Origin: Planctomycetota bacterium
GTDB taxonomy: Bacteria; Planctomycetota; Planctomycetia; Gemmatales; Gemmataceae
Assembly: GCA_021413735.1 (NCBI GenBank)
Contig: JAIOPV010000275.1
Coordinates: forward strand, 1-48,987
Direction of reading: 5' to 3'
DNA: 48,987 bases
This document shows, one piece after another, positions 7,409 through 16,810 of this stretch. A program made the translations under genes and the position numbers. Position 1 is the stretch's first letter. Each line of letters begins with the position of its first letter. The notes beneath the pieces are model-generated. The model worked only from the letters and a program-made list of their open reading frames with translations, was not told the origin of the DNA and did no database searches.

Positions 7409-8162
7409 GCTGTTCTCCTGAACGGTTTTGGGGCTCATCAAGGGTGACGTGCTGAACGCCAGCATCGTCTCTTCCTCCCGATCAGCCGCACACAATGGGA
7501 TGGTTATCGTTCTGATTAGTCGATTGGCATTTGTCGCGCCGCATTGCAGGAACTTTTGGCGAAATGCCACAGGTGATGCTGGCGTCGAAGTTTACAACCT
7601 GTCGGAACGGATCATTCACAGAGACCTGGCTTGAATCCACTCGGGGAGTCTCACCACGCTCGCCACAAACGCACATCGAGTGTGTCCGTATCGCCACGTG
7701 TTTGAGACTCCTCAGCACGGCACCCACGAGTGAGGTGGTCGAAGTGTTGTTGCAAATGTCGTTGAACCAATTCTTGGCTTTCGAATTGGTCAATACTGGG
7801 TACGGGACTCTGTGTCGAGAAATGTCGCTCGGGTGGAAGGGTGTGCGGAGTTGGCACCTATGGTTGTTCTGTTGAAGTCGTCGGTTGTTGGCGTCCCAAG
7901 CCTTCCGAGGGTTTCAACAAAGCAACCTTTGGTCTGTGCATGTGTTCCCGCGTTGGTTTTGTGACAGGATGAAGAAGGGGCATCGACTCCAGCCTTCCCA
8001 GAGCCGCTCGTGTTTCTGCGAGTCCGTCGATTTGCTGTTTGCTGTTTGTTACTTGGTCTTTTCGCCCTGGCGCGAGGTGAATCATCATCTGTCGAACTCA
8101 GGGTTTTCACCAACGTCTACGATTCGCTGGACTCATCTTCACTCCGGTTCCCGTACCACTAG
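7409..8162. other. 754-base gap with decayed reading frames only
   Basis: No convincing gene is seen on either strand. Minus-strand frames at 7482-7857 show protein-like pieces split over two frames (ELVQRHLQQHFDHL, then LRSLKHVAIRTH), which might be a decayed BON-type domain; this is weak. A minus-strand frame at 7858-8088 has no recognisable motif. The stretch GCTGTTTGCTGTTTG is a short tandem repeat near 8032-8050. A weak sigma-54-like element sits at 7526-7541. Confidence 0.4.
7526..7541 (-). promoter_or_regulatory. Weak sigma-54-like promoter upstream of DUF1328
   Basis: Read on the minus strand: GGCGCG-ACAA-ATGCC, with GG and GC ten bases apart as sigma-54 requires. The -12 element is ATGC rather than TTGC, making it the weakest of the set. 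It is about 120 bases upstream of the start codon. Confidence 0.3.
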
Positions 8163-8178
8163 CGGCACGGAGATTGCT
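8163..8178 (+). promoter_or_regulatory. Sigma-54 (-24/-12) promoter for the DUF2383 gene
   Basis: CGGCACG-GAGA-TTGCT matches the consensus TGGCACR-N4-TTGCW at all but the first base. GG is at 8164-8165 and GC at 8176-8177 (N10 spacing). The predicted start of transcription is near 8189, about 85 bases before the ATG. Confidence 0.7.
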
Positions 8179-8272
8179 TTGCTGCTCTTTTCAGTGGCAA
8201 CAACACTGTGCGCAGCGGTGGTCGGCTCGAGACCCATCATTTTAGCACTCACCTTCATGAAAGAGATGCAAC

Positions 8273-8722
8273 ATGAACGCAATCAAGAACAACCCGAATT
8301 GGACATGCGACACGGACGCGTTGAACGCGCTGCTGGGTTATCAACTGTCAGCAGTCGATACCTATGACCGAGCGATGACGAAGTTTTCAGACCATCACGC
8401 CCTGGCCGAACTCCAACAGATCCGCGAAGACCATGCTCGGGCGGTCGTGTTGCTCCGTGCGAAGGTTACGCAGTTCGGTGCCCTGCAGGTCGAGTCGCCC
8501 GGTCCGTGGAGCGCGTTCAGTGAGGCGATCACAGGATCGTCGAACTCGCTTGGCCTGGCGGCCCTGAAGCAAGGTGAGCAACACGCAATCAACGAGTACG
8601 AAGAGGCACTGCGGAACGAGGCCGTGAATCCTGATTGCAAGGAACTGATTCGGTCCGAACTGCTCCCGAACGACAAGGTACACCTGGAGAAACTGGACCG
8701 GCTCTTGGGTGGAATGTCGTAA
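8273..8722 (+). CDS. DUF2383 ferritin-like four-helix-bundle protein
   Basis: A 149-residue all-helical protein. Helix 1 carries LNALLGYQLSAVDTYDRAM and helix 2 ALAELQQIREDHARAVVLLR, where Glu and His stand in the positions of a ferritin-like E..H pattern. Helices 3-4 carry GEQHAINEYEEAL and DKVHLEKLDRLL. This is the DUF2383/PA2169-type family (about 150 residues), whose function and metal binding are unproven. It is preceded by a strong sigma-54-type promoter and followed after 134 bases by a membrane protein gene on the same strand. Confidence 0.75.
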   Translation: MNAIKNNPNWTCDTDALNALLGYQLSAVDTYDRAMTKFSDHHALAELQQIREDHARAVVLLRAKVTQFGALQVESPGPWSAFSEAITGSSNSLGLAALKQGEQHAINEYEEALRNEAVNPDCKELIRSELLPNDKVHLEKLDRLLGGMS

Positions 8723-8856
8723 CACTCGTGGATGCTTCCGTCGACTCACGCCGCCGTTTAGTCGAGTTCAATTGGGCTTGCATAAATCGGGGCTTCCGCC
8801 GACCATTCCGACCGTGGCAATCTGGGCGACTTCCCGCACCCTATCCCCGGTGACCC

Positions 8857-9540
8857 GTGGCCGGCTTCCGAACACACATTACGGTGTCCAGCACTCTTGG
8901 TGTCGTCTACGGCGGCATCGCCGTGCAGCCGCTCGGATTCGAGACCGACGCCGCGATTTTGGCCGCTGGAATCACAGCCATCGGCGGAATGCTTCCCGAC
9001 CTCGACAGCGACTCCGGGGTCCCCGTTCGCGAAATGTTCGGACTCGCCGCCGCTGTGCTGCCGATGCTGTTACTGCCCAGGTTCGTTCACTCGGGGATGA
9101 CACGCGAAGCTATCCTCGCGTCGCTGCTTTTCGGATACATCTTTGTTCGTTACGTCGTGTCTCGCGTCTTCAAGAAACTGAGCGTTCACCGGGGGATGTA
9201 CCACAGCATTCCGGCCATGCTCATCGCGGGCTTGGTGGTGTACCTCGCGTATCACACACCCAACCGGGATCTGCGATTCCTGATGGCTGGCGGCGTCATG
9301 ATCGGGTTCGCGTCGCATCTCATTCTCGACGAAATCTACTCGGTGGATTTCCGTGGGGCGAAGATTGTGTTGAAGTCGTCCGCTGGCAGTGCGATCAAGC
9401 TTAGTTCGTCGTCGTTGATCGCGACCGCGAGTTGCTACGCAATCCTCGGCGGGCTCGGATATCTCGCTTACCTGGAATACATGAAGCCGCCCGCGCCGGA
9501 AGCACCGATCGAAACGCACCGCAATCCCCGAATGATGTGA
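8857..9540 (+). CDS. YdjM-type membrane-bound metal-dependent hydrolase-like protein
   Basis: A 227-residue protein from GTG 8857. It begins FRTHITVSSTLGVVYGG, where the early His is a family feature. It then has GMLPDLDSDSG, the DxD-containing block of the YdjM/LexA-regulated membrane hydrolase family, and further His positions at HRGMYHSIPAML and ASHLILDEI. Three to four hydrophobic segments alternate with these motifs, so the active-site residues lie at the membrane face. Substrate is unknown; relatives include proteins tied to DNA damage and lipid metabolism. No clear ribosome site precedes the GTG. It may share the transcript of the DUF2383 gene. Confidence 0.7.
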   Translation: MAGFRTHITVSSTLGVVYGGIAVQPLGFETDAAILAAGITAIGGMLPDLDSDSGVPVREMFGLAAAVLPMLLLPRFVHSGMTREAILASLLFGYIFVRYVVSRVFKKLSVHRGMYHSIPAMLIAGLVVYLAYHTPNRDLRFLMAGGVMIGFASHLILDEIYSVDFRGAKIVLKSSAGSAIKLSSSSLIATASCYAILGGLGYLAYLEYMKPPAPEAPIETHRNPRMM

Positions 9541-9548
9541 CGGCTCCG

Positions 9549-9595
9549 CAATCGCCGCTTGCAGGTGCGCCTGCGAAGCCGCAAGGCGGCGATTG
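9549..9595. repeat. Inverted repeat after the YdjM-like gene
   Basis: CAATCGCCGC-TTGC pairs with GCAAG-GCGGCGATTG, leaving one bulged base and an 18-base loop. It lies 9 bases past the stop codon at 9540 and could act as a terminator, although no T-run follows. Confidence 0.55.
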
Positions 9596-9823
9596 GGATT
9601 CGGAAATCTTCAATCAGAAGTCGCCTCGCTCTTGCTTTCCGCAGCAAGGGGCGCGACAATACCATCGTTCAATAAACCACGACCCATCGATGCACCGGCT
9701 CTGAGCCATCGCGTCGGGGTGTCGGGTGTCGGTTTGGGCAGGCCGCTCGTCGGCTTCCTCAAACTACCCCGGCTCCGCGGCGTGGTCGAAGCTCAAGCCG
9801 GTGTGACCGTTTTAGCAGAAGAC

Positions 9824-9902
9824 AGAGGTCAGAAGACAGAGATCAGAAGACAACAGGGAACATCTGAAGCAACAGACTTCTGTCCTCTGTCTTCTGTCCT
9901 CT
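9824..9902. repeat. Degenerate-repeat hairpin upstream of nusA
   Basis: A 26-base left arm (9824-9849) made of AGAGGTC/AGAAGAC/AGAGATC words pairs with 9877-9902 at 23 of 26 positions around a 27-base loop. Each arm is itself a degenerate 14-base tandem repeat. The right arm ends 13 bases before the nusA start codon, so the structure would sit in the mRNA leader. Confidence 0.7.
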
Positions 9903-9915
9903 GATTGGGGGCAGC

Positions 9916-11325
9916 ATGACGACCAAGAAAGAGAAAGATCCGGGCGATGAGATCCTGAAACTCGTCGATAAACTCCACGAGGATCGGAAGATTCCCCGCG
10001 AGACCATCCTCAACGGTATCGCGTCCGCGATTCAGGTCGCCGCTGAACGGCACTTCGGCGTCGAAGAAGGTGTGTCTGTCACCATCGACCAGGCCACCGG
10101 CCACATCTCCGCCCGGCACGGTGACATCGAACTCGACCCCGAAACGCTCGGTCGAATCGCTGCCCAGTCCGCCAAGCAGATGATTATCCAGAAGATTCGC
10201 GAAGCCGAATCGGACACCGTCTTCAACGAGTTCGCCGGCAAGAAGGGCGAACTCATCGTCGGAACCGTCACCCGCGTGGACGCTGGCACCGCCATCGTAT
10301 CACTTGGCAAGAGCGAAGCGTTGTTGCCGCGAAGCGAGCAGATTCCGGGCGAATCGCAGCACGTCGGCGACCGTGTGAAAGCTGTCATTCTGGAAGTGCG
10401 TAAGCAAGGCCACCGCGTGAAGATCGTGCTGAGCCGCTGCCACCCCGATTTCGTGCGAGTTCTGTTCGAGGAAGAGATTCCCGAGATCGACGAGCGTATA
10501 ATTGATATTCGGGCAGTGGCTCGCGAAGCCGGCTACCGCTCGAAGGTCGCCGTTACGAGCATCGACCTGAAAGTCGATTGCGTCGGAGCGTGCGTCGGTG
10601 TTCGCGGTAGCCGAATCAAGAACGTGATCGAAGAACTCAACGGCGAGCGAATCGACATCGTTCGCTGGAACGACGCCCTTCAAGTGCTGATTCCGAACGC
10701 CCTGCAACCCGCCCAAATCTCGGAAGTCTTCACATACTCGCGCCTCGGTCGAGCCATTGTTCTCGTGACCGACGATCAGTTATCGCTCGCAATCGGTCGG
10801 CGTGGTCAGAATGTCCGCCTTGCAAGCAAACTTGTCGGGTGGGACATTGAGATCATGACGCACGACGAACTGGCGGAAGCTCTGGAACGGGCCGAGCGCT
10901 GGTTCGGGCAACTGCCGCATGCCAGCCCCGAACTGGCGAATGCGCTCATCGACCAGGGTTTCCTCTCGTACAACGACATCACGATGACCGACGCGGCGGG
11001 TTTGGCTGAATTTTCTGGTCTGAGTGAGGAACAATCCGACGAAATCGTGATGTACGCTGAAGAATACGCGGAGGTCATGGAACGCAGCGTCGAGGACGAA
11101 CGCCGGCAGGCGGAAGAGGCTGCGGATCAGGCTCGCATCGCGGAACAGCAAGGGAACGCTGCGGCTGCAACAAGCGAAACCGACACGGACGCGACCGAAG
11201 AAACGCCCGAAGAAACGAACGAAACCGACGCGGACGCGAACTCCGAGCCGGCTGTTGTGTCTGAAGAGAAGAGTGAATCACCCGACGCGCCCGCCGCCGA
11301 ATCTGAAGTGAAAAGTGATGAGTGA
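9916..11325 (+). CDS. nusA: Transcription termination/antitermination factor NusA
   Basis: A 469-residue protein. The N-terminal RNA polymerase-binding domain (KLVDKLHEDRKIPRETILNG) is followed by an S1 domain from about residue 110 (GELIVGTVTRVDAG ... IVLSR). KH1 has a GVRGSR loop near residue 230 and KH2 a GRRGQN loop near residue 290. A helix-hairpin-helix-like segment (LIDQGFLSYNDITMTDAAGL) and a long acidic Glu/Asp/Thr/Ala tail end the protein. NusA modulates pausing, intrinsic termination and antitermination. It heads the usual infB-rbfA cluster, but rimP, often the first gene, is not directly upstream, nor is ylxR downstream. The start ATG follows GGGGG and a long hairpin in the leader. 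Confidence 0.97.
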   Translation: MTTKKEKDPGDEILKLVDKLHEDRKIPRETILNGIASAIQVAAERHFGVEEGVSVTIDQATGHISARHGDIELDPETLGRIAAQSAKQMIIQKIREAESDTVFNEFAGKKGELIVGTVTRVDAGTAIVSLGKSEALLPRSEQIPGESQHVGDRVKAVILEVRKQGHRVKIVLSRCHPDFVRVLFEEEIPEIDERIIDIRAVAREAGYRSKVAVTSIDLKVDCVGACVGVRGSRIKNVIEELNGERIDIVRWNDALQVLIPNALQPAQISEVFTYSRLGRAIVLVTDDQLSLAIGRRGQNVRLASKLVGWDIEIMTHDELAEALERAERWFGQLPHASPELANALIDQGFLSYNDITMTDAAGLAEFSGLSEEQSDEIVMYAEEYAEVMERSVEDERRQAEEAADQARIAEQQGNAAAATSETDTDATEETPEETNETDADANSEPAVVSEEKSESPDAPAAESEVKSDE

Positions 11326-11340
11326 GAAGGTCGCTATGAG

Positions 11341-11360
11341 CCAGGGGACGCAAGCCCTGG
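11341..11360. repeat. Short REP-like hairpin between nusA and infB
   Basis: CCAGGG pairs with CCCTGG around an 8-base loop, 15 bases after the nusA stop. The nearly 200-base gap (11326-11523) also contains CCCCT/AGGGG palindromic words near 11393-11410. No open reading frame of note is present in the gap. Confidence 0.5.
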
Positions 11361-11523
11361 AGACCCAATTGCTCGCTACTCTCGCCAAAGCTCCCCTTTT
11401 CATTAGGGGCCGCGGGATTAGAATATAACTCATTCGGGGCGTGGTCGGTCGATCCAGTATGCCCATGGCGCGGCCCGTGGGAAGGTTCGGGGGTTGCTGA
11501 GGGCACCCCCATAGGAGTTCCGC

Positions 11524-14500
11524 TTGACGATCCCGCAGACGAAAGAAAAGCCCGAGAAGGACAAAAAAGTTCGAGTGTTCGCGCTCGCAAAAGAGCTGAA
11601 CCTCGACAGCAAGGTTCTCGTTGACCTTTGCAAGGAACTCGGTTTCGCGGGGATCACCAGCCAGCTCAATGGTCTGGAAACCGCACAGGCCGAGGCACTG
11701 CGAGTTCGCGTCAAGAAGGGGCCGAAGACCACTGCGCCCGCAGCCGGTTCGGCACCAGTGGCTCCAGCCAAACCCGCTATTCCTCCCGTTGCCAAGGATA
11801 ACCGGATTCAGACGCTTCCCAAGGCAAAGCCCACCCCGAAGGTCGCACCAGAGACTCCGCTGCCCACCGTCGCCACACCCCCCGCCCCCGTCTCGACAGA
11901 CGTCGAGGCACCAGCAACCCCAACGCCTCCGACCCCGGCAGCCGAAGTTCCGGTCGTCGCACGCACTCCTGAACCCGTCGAACCCCCGAAGACGGAAACG
12001 CCGGCCGCTCCACCACAAAACATCATTCCGAATCTCGGTGCGGGCGGGATGCGAAACCTTCCCGGCAAGATGCAGAACCTCAGCGCCTCACGACCGACTC
12101 CTCCGCAGCAACCCCGGCCAACCGCGGCTCCCGCAACACCCGTTGCCGTCGAGCCAGCGAGTCCGCCCCCTGCGCCAGCGACGATTCCGACTCCGGCCGC
12201 AACTCAGCAGCCGCAGCCGGCGACGCCCGCAAGCACGAAACCGACCGCACCGGTTGCCCCAACAACGCCGACGCCAGCCGCGCACCCAATTTCGCCTCCG
12301 GCTGCCGTGAAGCCTCCGACTCCGCCCGTTGCTCCGACCTCACCGCCCGCGCCGCCCGCACCCCCTGCTCCTCCGCAGCGGATGCCGAACGTGATCCCGA
12401 CCAACACCGGCGCGAACACCGGTGGCTCATCGGGTCGTCCGGATGTGTTGAAGCGGCCTCCGCAGGTCGCTCCGCCGAAGTTCATCGCCGATCGCCGAAC
12501 GGGAGTTGGGCAATCTTCGCCGCCGACTGGTGGCCAACGTCCGCCGGGTGGCCAGCAGGGCAGCGGTGGTGGTCAACAGGGTGGCCAGCGTCCCCCGCAG
12601 CACGGGGGCAGCCAAGGCCAGCGAACCGGCGGCCCTCAACAGAGTGGCGGTCCGAATGCTCCGCAGAAGCCTGGACCCGGACCGAACAAAGCCGGTGGCG
12701 GTCCACAACAAGGTCAGCCGATGAAGCTGACGCCGGAGATGATTGAACGTCTCCGTACGGCCAGCGCTCGCGGTCAGAAAATGAGCCTTGCCGAAGCCAC
12801 TCGGCCCGTTGCTCCTGCACCGACGGGTGTTGCGGGGCCGCCTCGCGGAGTCGAAAGCAAGTCGGGTCCAGGTTCCGCTGCACGCATTGCCGGTCGTCCA
12901 CCTGCTCCCGATACCAGCAGCCCAGGCATCGGCGCTGGTTCGAGCATGGTCGGTGACGATGAAGACGACAAGAAGAAGAAGGGTGTTGGCGGCGTTATCG
13001 GTCGCGACTCTCGCCATCGTGGTCGTCAGGGTTCCGGTCGTGGTCCGGGTGGTGGCCAACCGGCCGTCGTCCTCGGGCCGGGCGGACAGGTCGATATCAT
13101 CGAACAACAGTGGGGTTCCCGTCGTGGACCTCGCGCCGCACTGCTTCGCAAGCACATGCGAGGCAAGGTTGCTGCTCCGATCGTCAAGGAAGGCAAGATC
13201 GAGATCGCGTTGCCGATCACGGTTCGTAGCCTGTCCGAAACGATCGGCGTGAAGGTCGGCGAGCTTATCAAGCGGCTTCTCAAGGAAACCGGCCAACTTT
13301 ACGGCAACAACTCGACGCTGGAGTTCGATACCGCGGCGTTGATCGCTGTCGAGAAGAACATCGAGTTGGTCGTCAAGAAGCAGGTCACGGTCGAAGAGCG
13401 GTTGCTCGACGAATTCGAGAAGATGCTCACGGACGTGGACCCGGAGAAGCTCCGACCGCGACCGCCGATCGTCGCGGTCATGGGTCACGTTGACCATGGC
13501 AAGACGTCGTTGCTCGACAAGATTCGTCAAAACTACGGCCTCGATTCCGATGTCGTTTCGACCGAAGCCGGCGGCATCACGCAAGTGATTCGTGCGTGGT
13601 CGGTGAAGCGCGAAGTGCTTCTCGAAAAGGAAGTCGATGGCGTGAAGCAGGAGGTGCAGGAAGATCGCTTCATTACCTTCCTCGACACGCCAGGCCACGA
13701 AGCGTTCACCAAGATGCGTGCCCGTGGTGCGAACGTCACCGATATCGCGGTGATCGTCGTTGCTGCCACCGATGGCGTCATGCCTCAGACGCAGGAAGCC
13801 ATCAGTCACGCGAAGGCTGCCGAGGTTAAGATCGTCGTGGCGATCAACAAGGTCGACATGCCGAATGCGAACATCGAACGCACGAAACGCCAACTGTACA
13901 CCGAAGGGCTTATCCCCGACGACATGGGCGGCGACGTGCAGTTCATCGAGACGAGCGCCGTCACTGGGCAGGGCATCTCCGATCTTCTCGACACGATCGT
14001 TCTCGTCGCGGAAGTCGAAGAACTCACGGCCGACCCGGATCGTCCGGCGGCTGGCACCTGCCTCGAAGCGTATATGTCGTCCGACGAAGGCGTCACGGCG
14101 ACGGTGCTGATTCAGCAGGGCACGCTCAAGAAGGGCGACATCGTCCTGTGCGGTTCGGCCTACGGTCGCGTGCGGGCCATGTACAACGACATGGGCCGAC
14201 CGGTCACGTCGGCGGGCCCAAGTATGCCTGTGCGGATCACAGGTCTGGGTCACGTGCCGAACGCGGACGATCCGTTCTATGTGGTGAACGAGCTGACCAA
14301 GGCTCAGGAAATCGCCGAAGCTCGCGAACAGAAGGACCGCGAGGCGGCCCTGAACCGCTTCTCCGCTCCGAAGGACTTGGGCGAGTTGTCGGCAGCCAAG
14401 AGCAAGGCCAAGATTTCCGAGTTGAAGATCATTCTCAAGGCTGAGGCTCGCGGTTCTGTCGAGGCGATTCGCAAGGAACTTGAGAAGCTCACGCACGAAG

Positions 14501-15048
14501 AAGTGACGACTCGCATTCTGCACGCCGGCATCGGTGCCATCAACGAGTCCGATGTCGAATTGGCGCTGATTAGCCCCGAAGATACGCTCGTCATCGGGTT
14601 CAACGTCACGGCAGACGACGCCGCACTGCGGCTCGCCGAGGATCGCGGCATCAGCCTTCGTGAGTACGACATCATTTACAAGCTGACCGACGATGTGAAG
14701 TCGGCGCTTGAGGGTCGGTTGAAGCCGATCGAGGAAGTCGTTCACTTGGGTCGGGCGGTCATTCGCCAGACGTTCAAGGTCGGTAAGGTTGGCACGATTG
14801 CCGGGTGTTTCGTCACGAGTGGCACGCTCGAACGCTCGGCACGGGTGCGAGTCATCCGTCAGGGTGTCGTGGTGTTCCCGCCGTCGGACAAGGTCGTTGG
14901 CCTCGACAGCCTCAAGCGGTTCAAGGACGACGCGAAGGAAGTCCGCGAGGGCTTCGAGTGCGGCCTGAAGATCACCGGTTACGACGACATCAAGGTCGAT
15001 GACGTGATCGAGGCGTTCAAGATCGAGATTCGGCAACGAACACTCTGA
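11524..15048 (+). CDS. infB: Translation initiation factor IF-2
   Basis: A 1174-residue protein starting with TTG at 11524, with AGGAG about 8 bases upstream. An N-terminal IF2N module ([20 protein letters not shown]) is followed by about 480 residues of Pro/Ala- and then Gly/Gln-rich low-complexity linker. A second IF2N-like module at about 555-620 precedes the GTPase domain: G1 GHVDHGKTS near 653, G3 DTPGHEAF near 720, G4 NKVDMPN near 774, G5 TSAVTGQG near 809. The C-terminal domains II, III ([14 protein letters not shown]) and IV complete the protein. It delivers initiator tRNA to the 30S subunit. The linker makes it longer than the about 890 residues of the E. coli protein, which is usual for GC-rich species. 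Confidence 0.98.
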   Translation: MTIPQTKEKPEKDKKVRVFALAKELNLDSKVLVDLCKELGFAGITSQLNGLETAQAEALRVRVKKGPKTTAPAAGSAPVAPAKPAIPPVAKDNRIQTLPKAKPTPKVAPETPLPTVATPPAPVSTDVEAPATPTPPTPAAEVPVVARTPEPVEPPKTETPAAPPQNIIPNLGAGGMRNLPGKMQNLSASRPTPPQQPRPTAAPATPVAVEPASPPPAPATIPTPAATQQPQPATPASTKPTAPVAPTTPTPAAHPISPPAAVKPPTPPVAPTSPPAPPAPPAPPQRMPNVIPTNTGANTGGSSGRPDVLKRPPQVAPPKFIADRRTGVGQSSPPTGGQRPPGGQQGSGGGQQGGQRPPQHGGSQGQRTGGPQQSGGPNAPQKPGPGPNKAGGGPQQGQPMKLTPEMIERLRTASARGQKMSLAEATRPVAPAPTGVAGPPRGVESKSGPGSAARIAGRPPAPDTSSPGIGAGSSMVGDDEDDKKKKGVGGVIGRDSRHRGRQGSGRGPGGGQPAVVLGPGGQVDIIEQQWGSRRGPRAALLRKHMRGKVAAPIVKEGKIEIALPITVRSLSETIGVKVGELIKRLLKETGQLYGNNSTLEFDTAALIAVEKNIELVVKKQVTVEERLLDEFEKMLTDVDPEKLRPRPPIVAVMGHVDHGKTSLLDKIRQNYGLDSDVVSTEAGGITQVIRAWSVKREVLLEKEVDGVKQEVQEDRFITFLDTPGHEAFTKMRARGANVTDIAVIVVAATDGVMPQTQEAISHAKAAEVKIVVAINKVDMPNANIERTKRQLYTEGLIPDDMGGDVQFIETSAVTGQGISDLLDTIVLVAEVEELTADPDRPAAGTCLEAYMSSDEGVTATVLIQQGTLKKGDIVLCGSAYGRVRAMYNDMGRPVTSAGPSMPVRITGLGHVPNADDPFYVVNELTKAQEIAEAREQKDREAALNRFSAPKDLGELSAAKSKAKISELKIILKAEARGSVEAIRKELEKLTHEEVTTRILHAGIGAINESDVELALISPEDTLVIGFNVTADDAALRLAEDRGISLREYDIIYKLTDDVKSALEGRLKPIEEVVHLGRAVIRQTFKVGKVGTIAGCFVTSGTLERSARVRVIRQGVVVFPPSDKVVGLDSLKRFKDDAKEVREGFECGLKITGYDDIKVDDVIEAFKIEIRQRTL

Positions 15049-15050
15049 CC

Positions 15051-15136
15051 AAGGATGAAAAATGAAGGATGAAGGATGAACCGAAATCACCGATCTGGGT
15101 CTTTGATTCATCCTTCATCCTTCGTCCCTCATCCTT
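15051..15136. repeat. GGATGAA-repeat hairpin between infB and the DUF503 gene
   Basis: The 30-base left arm (15051-15080), built of AAGGATGAA words, pairs with 15107-15136 at 26 of 30 positions (one of the others a G-U wobble) around a 26-base loop. It begins 3 bases after the infB stop and ends 7 bases before the next start codon, so it would cover the ribosome-binding region. Confidence 0.75.
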
Positions 15137-15143
15137 CTGAAAT

Positions 15144-15437
15144 ATGTTCATCGGCTCCCTCACGATCCGTTTGCTCGTCCGTGAGTCTCGCACTCTGAAG
15201 GACAAGCGTCAGGTCGTGAAAAGCATCCTCGCCCGACTTCGGGTGGAATTCAATGTGTCGGCCGCCGAAGTGGACACGCTCGAAGACGTGAAGGTGGCCA
15301 CTTTAGGTTTCGCGACGATCGGCTTCGAGACGGCCGCCGTGCAGCGTGTTCTGCAAGAGATCACCGAGGCGCTGCGGAAACATCCCGTGGCCGAGTTTCT
15401 GGGCCACGAAACGAGCGTCGGACACGAAGTGGTTTAA
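15144..15437 (+). CDS. DUF503 protein (YlxP-like)
   Basis: A 97-residue protein of the usual family length. It has SLTIRLLVRESRTLKDKRQVVKSILARL, the conserved first strand-helix of DUF503, and DVKVATLGFATIGFE. Bacillus ylxP occupies the same place between infB and rbfA. Its function is not established; its conserved position suggests ribosome or RNA work. The start is chosen because ATG 15144 gives the full family N-terminus. No Shine-Dalgarno sequence is visible, as the space is taken by the preceding hairpin. Confidence 0.9.
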   Translation: MFIGSLTIRLLVRESRTLKDKRQVVKSILARLRVEFNVSAAEVDTLEDVKVATLGFATIGFETAAVQRVLQEITEALRKHPVAEFLGHETSVGHEVV

Positions 15438-15440
15438 GGT

Positions 15441-15540
15441 TGTGTTTAGTGTTGAGTGTTTGGTGTTTCGTCAGAACCACCCACTCCCATTGATGTTCAC
15501 GACTGAAAACTAAACACAAAACACCAAACACTGAACACCA
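15441..15540. repeat. TGTTTAGTG-repeat hairpin between the DUF503 gene and rbfA
   Basis: The left arm 15441-15468 (TGTGTTTAGTGTTGAGTG...) pairs with 15512-15540 with about four mismatches and one bulge. Both arms are degenerate GTGTTT(A/G) repeats. It starts 4 bases after one stop codon and ends 5 bases before the rbfA start codon. Confidence 0.65.
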
Positions 15541-15545
15541 AAGAA

Positions 15546-16040
15546 ATGAAATCGCACCGGTTGGCAAGAGTGTCCGAAGTGATCCGCGAAACCGCGGCCA
15601 CGGCCATTCTGTTTGAATTGAAAGACCCGCGAGTGAAGAACGTCACGGTGACCCGAGCCGAGGTGTCCGGCGATCTTCAGCACGCCAAGGTGTTCGTGTC
15701 GATCATGGGCTCCGAGAAGGAGCAGCAACTCACGATGCATGGCCTCAAGAGCGCCGCCGGGTTCGTACAGACGAAGATCGCGAGCCAACTCACCTCGCGT
15801 TATGTGCCGCACATTACGTTCGTCCTCGATGATGGCGTCAAGAAGAGCGTCGAAATCGGTCGGATGATTCGCGAAGAAAGCGATCGGCTCGCGGCCGACA
15901 AAGCCGCAGCCGGAATCGTCGATTCTGATGAAGATGAAGGCGACTTGGACGACGATACCGACTCGCCCGAGACGCCCGCACACGCCGAGCAGCCCGGACA
16001 CGCCGACGGATCGGCGAACCACCCGGACTCAACCCGCTGA
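15546..16040 (+). CDS. rbfA: Ribosome-binding factor A
   Basis: A 164-residue protein. The first 115 residues show the RbfA KH-like fold: R.A.VSEVIRETAATAILFELKDPRVKNVTVTRAEVSGDLQHAKVFVSI, then YVPHITFVLDDGVKKSVEIG with the conserved P.I.F..D. The last 40 residues are an acidic, low-complexity tail (DEDEGDLDDDTD) not found in shorter homologues. RbfA binds the 30S subunit during late 16S rRNA maturation and cold adaptation. Its place after infB and the DUF503 gene is the standard order. It is followed after 21 bases by an endonuclease III-like gene. Confidence 0.95.
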   Translation: MKSHRLARVSEVIRETAATAILFELKDPRVKNVTVTRAEVSGDLQHAKVFVSIMGSEKEQQLTMHGLKSAAGFVQTKIASQLTSRYVPHITFVLDDGVKKSVEIGRMIREESDRLAADKAAAGIVDSDEDEGDLDDDTDSPETPAHAEQPGHADGSANHPDSTR

Positions 16041-16061
16041 CCGGAAACGGAGTGGCCCTGC

Positions 16062-16787
16062 ATGCCGGCCATCACGAATAAACAGCAGCTTCTGACCCAG
16101 GCTCAGACCGCGCTCAAGAAGCGATTTCCGCTTCCGGAAGCGGAAGAGGCTGAGCCGCGCCCGCTGCTGGAAGAACTCATTTACGCCATCTGTCGCGAAG
16201 GCAGCACCACTGCCGACGCCGACGCGGGCTACGCCAGACTCCGCAAGGCGTTCATCGACTGGAACGAAGTTCGCGTCAGTACCGTGCAAGAGGTCGGCGA
16301 CGTGCTTCGCCCTCTGAGCGGATCAGGCAGCCGAGCGAAACGCATCATCGGGTTGCTGCAAGAAGTGTTCGAGGACAAGTATTCGTTCGACCTGAGCGAA
16401 CTCGACAAGAAAGGGCTGAAGGACACGGCCCGCAAACTGCGGTTTTACAAGGAAGGCGTGAATGATTACGCCGTGGCGTGGGTGATTCAACGCACGCTCG
16501 GTGGTCACGCGATTCCGCTGGATGAACCGACACTTCGCGTACTGCGTCGGCTCGGCGTCATCGAGGATTTCGACCCGGACAACCTGGAAACAGTTCGCGG
16601 CAGCATCGAGCACGTCATTCCGAAGACACGCGGCCCGGAGTTCACGGACCTGATGAGCGTTCACGCGAAGGAACTGTGCGTGGAGCAAGACCCGCACTGC
16701 TCGGCGTGCCCGCTGAACCGCGATTGCCCCGTGGGGATTGAAAACGCATCAAAGAAGACCGAAACGAAGCCGAAGAAATCGCGGTGA
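16062..16787 (+). CDS. Endonuclease III-like HhH-GPD protein with a 4Fe-4S cluster
   Basis: A 241-residue protein. Its C-terminus carries C206-X6-C213-X2-C216-X5-C222, the iron-sulfur loop of the Nth/MutY superfamily. The catalytic Asp of the family is represented by D154 in IPLDEPTLRVLRRLG. The helix-hairpin-helix element is present as LRFYKEGVNDYAVAWV, but the Lys that makes endonuclease III a lyase (GVGRKTA) is replaced by Tyr (GVNDYAV). That residue is also non-Lys in MutY-type monofunctional glycosylases. A base-excision repair role is likely but the lesion is unknown. The gene follows rbfA closely and may belong to that operon, ending before a strong hairpin. Confidence 0.75.
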   Translation: MPAITNKQQLLTQAQTALKKRFPLPEAEEAEPRPLLEELIYAICREGSTTADADAGYARLRKAFIDWNEVRVSTVQEVGDVLRPLSGSGSRAKRIIGLLQEVFEDKYSFDLSELDKKGLKDTARKLRFYKEGVNDYAVAWVIQRTLGGHAIPLDEPTLRVLRRLGVIEDFDPDNLETVRGSIEHVIPKTRGPEFTDLMSVHAKELCVEQDPHCSACPLNRDCPVGIENASKKTETKPKKSR

Positions 16788-16810
16788 TGTCGACGAAGAC
16801 CGAAGCAGGA

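Noticed and set aside
7858-8113. Minus-strand small genes in the gap
   Set aside because: No motif, and the frames are low-complexity Thr/Ser/Arg-rich with no supported start.
12427-15111. 894-codon open frame on the minus strand
   Set aside because: It is antisense to infB, whose domains and motifs are unmistakable; the minus frame has no family pattern and is open because of GC-rich codon bias.
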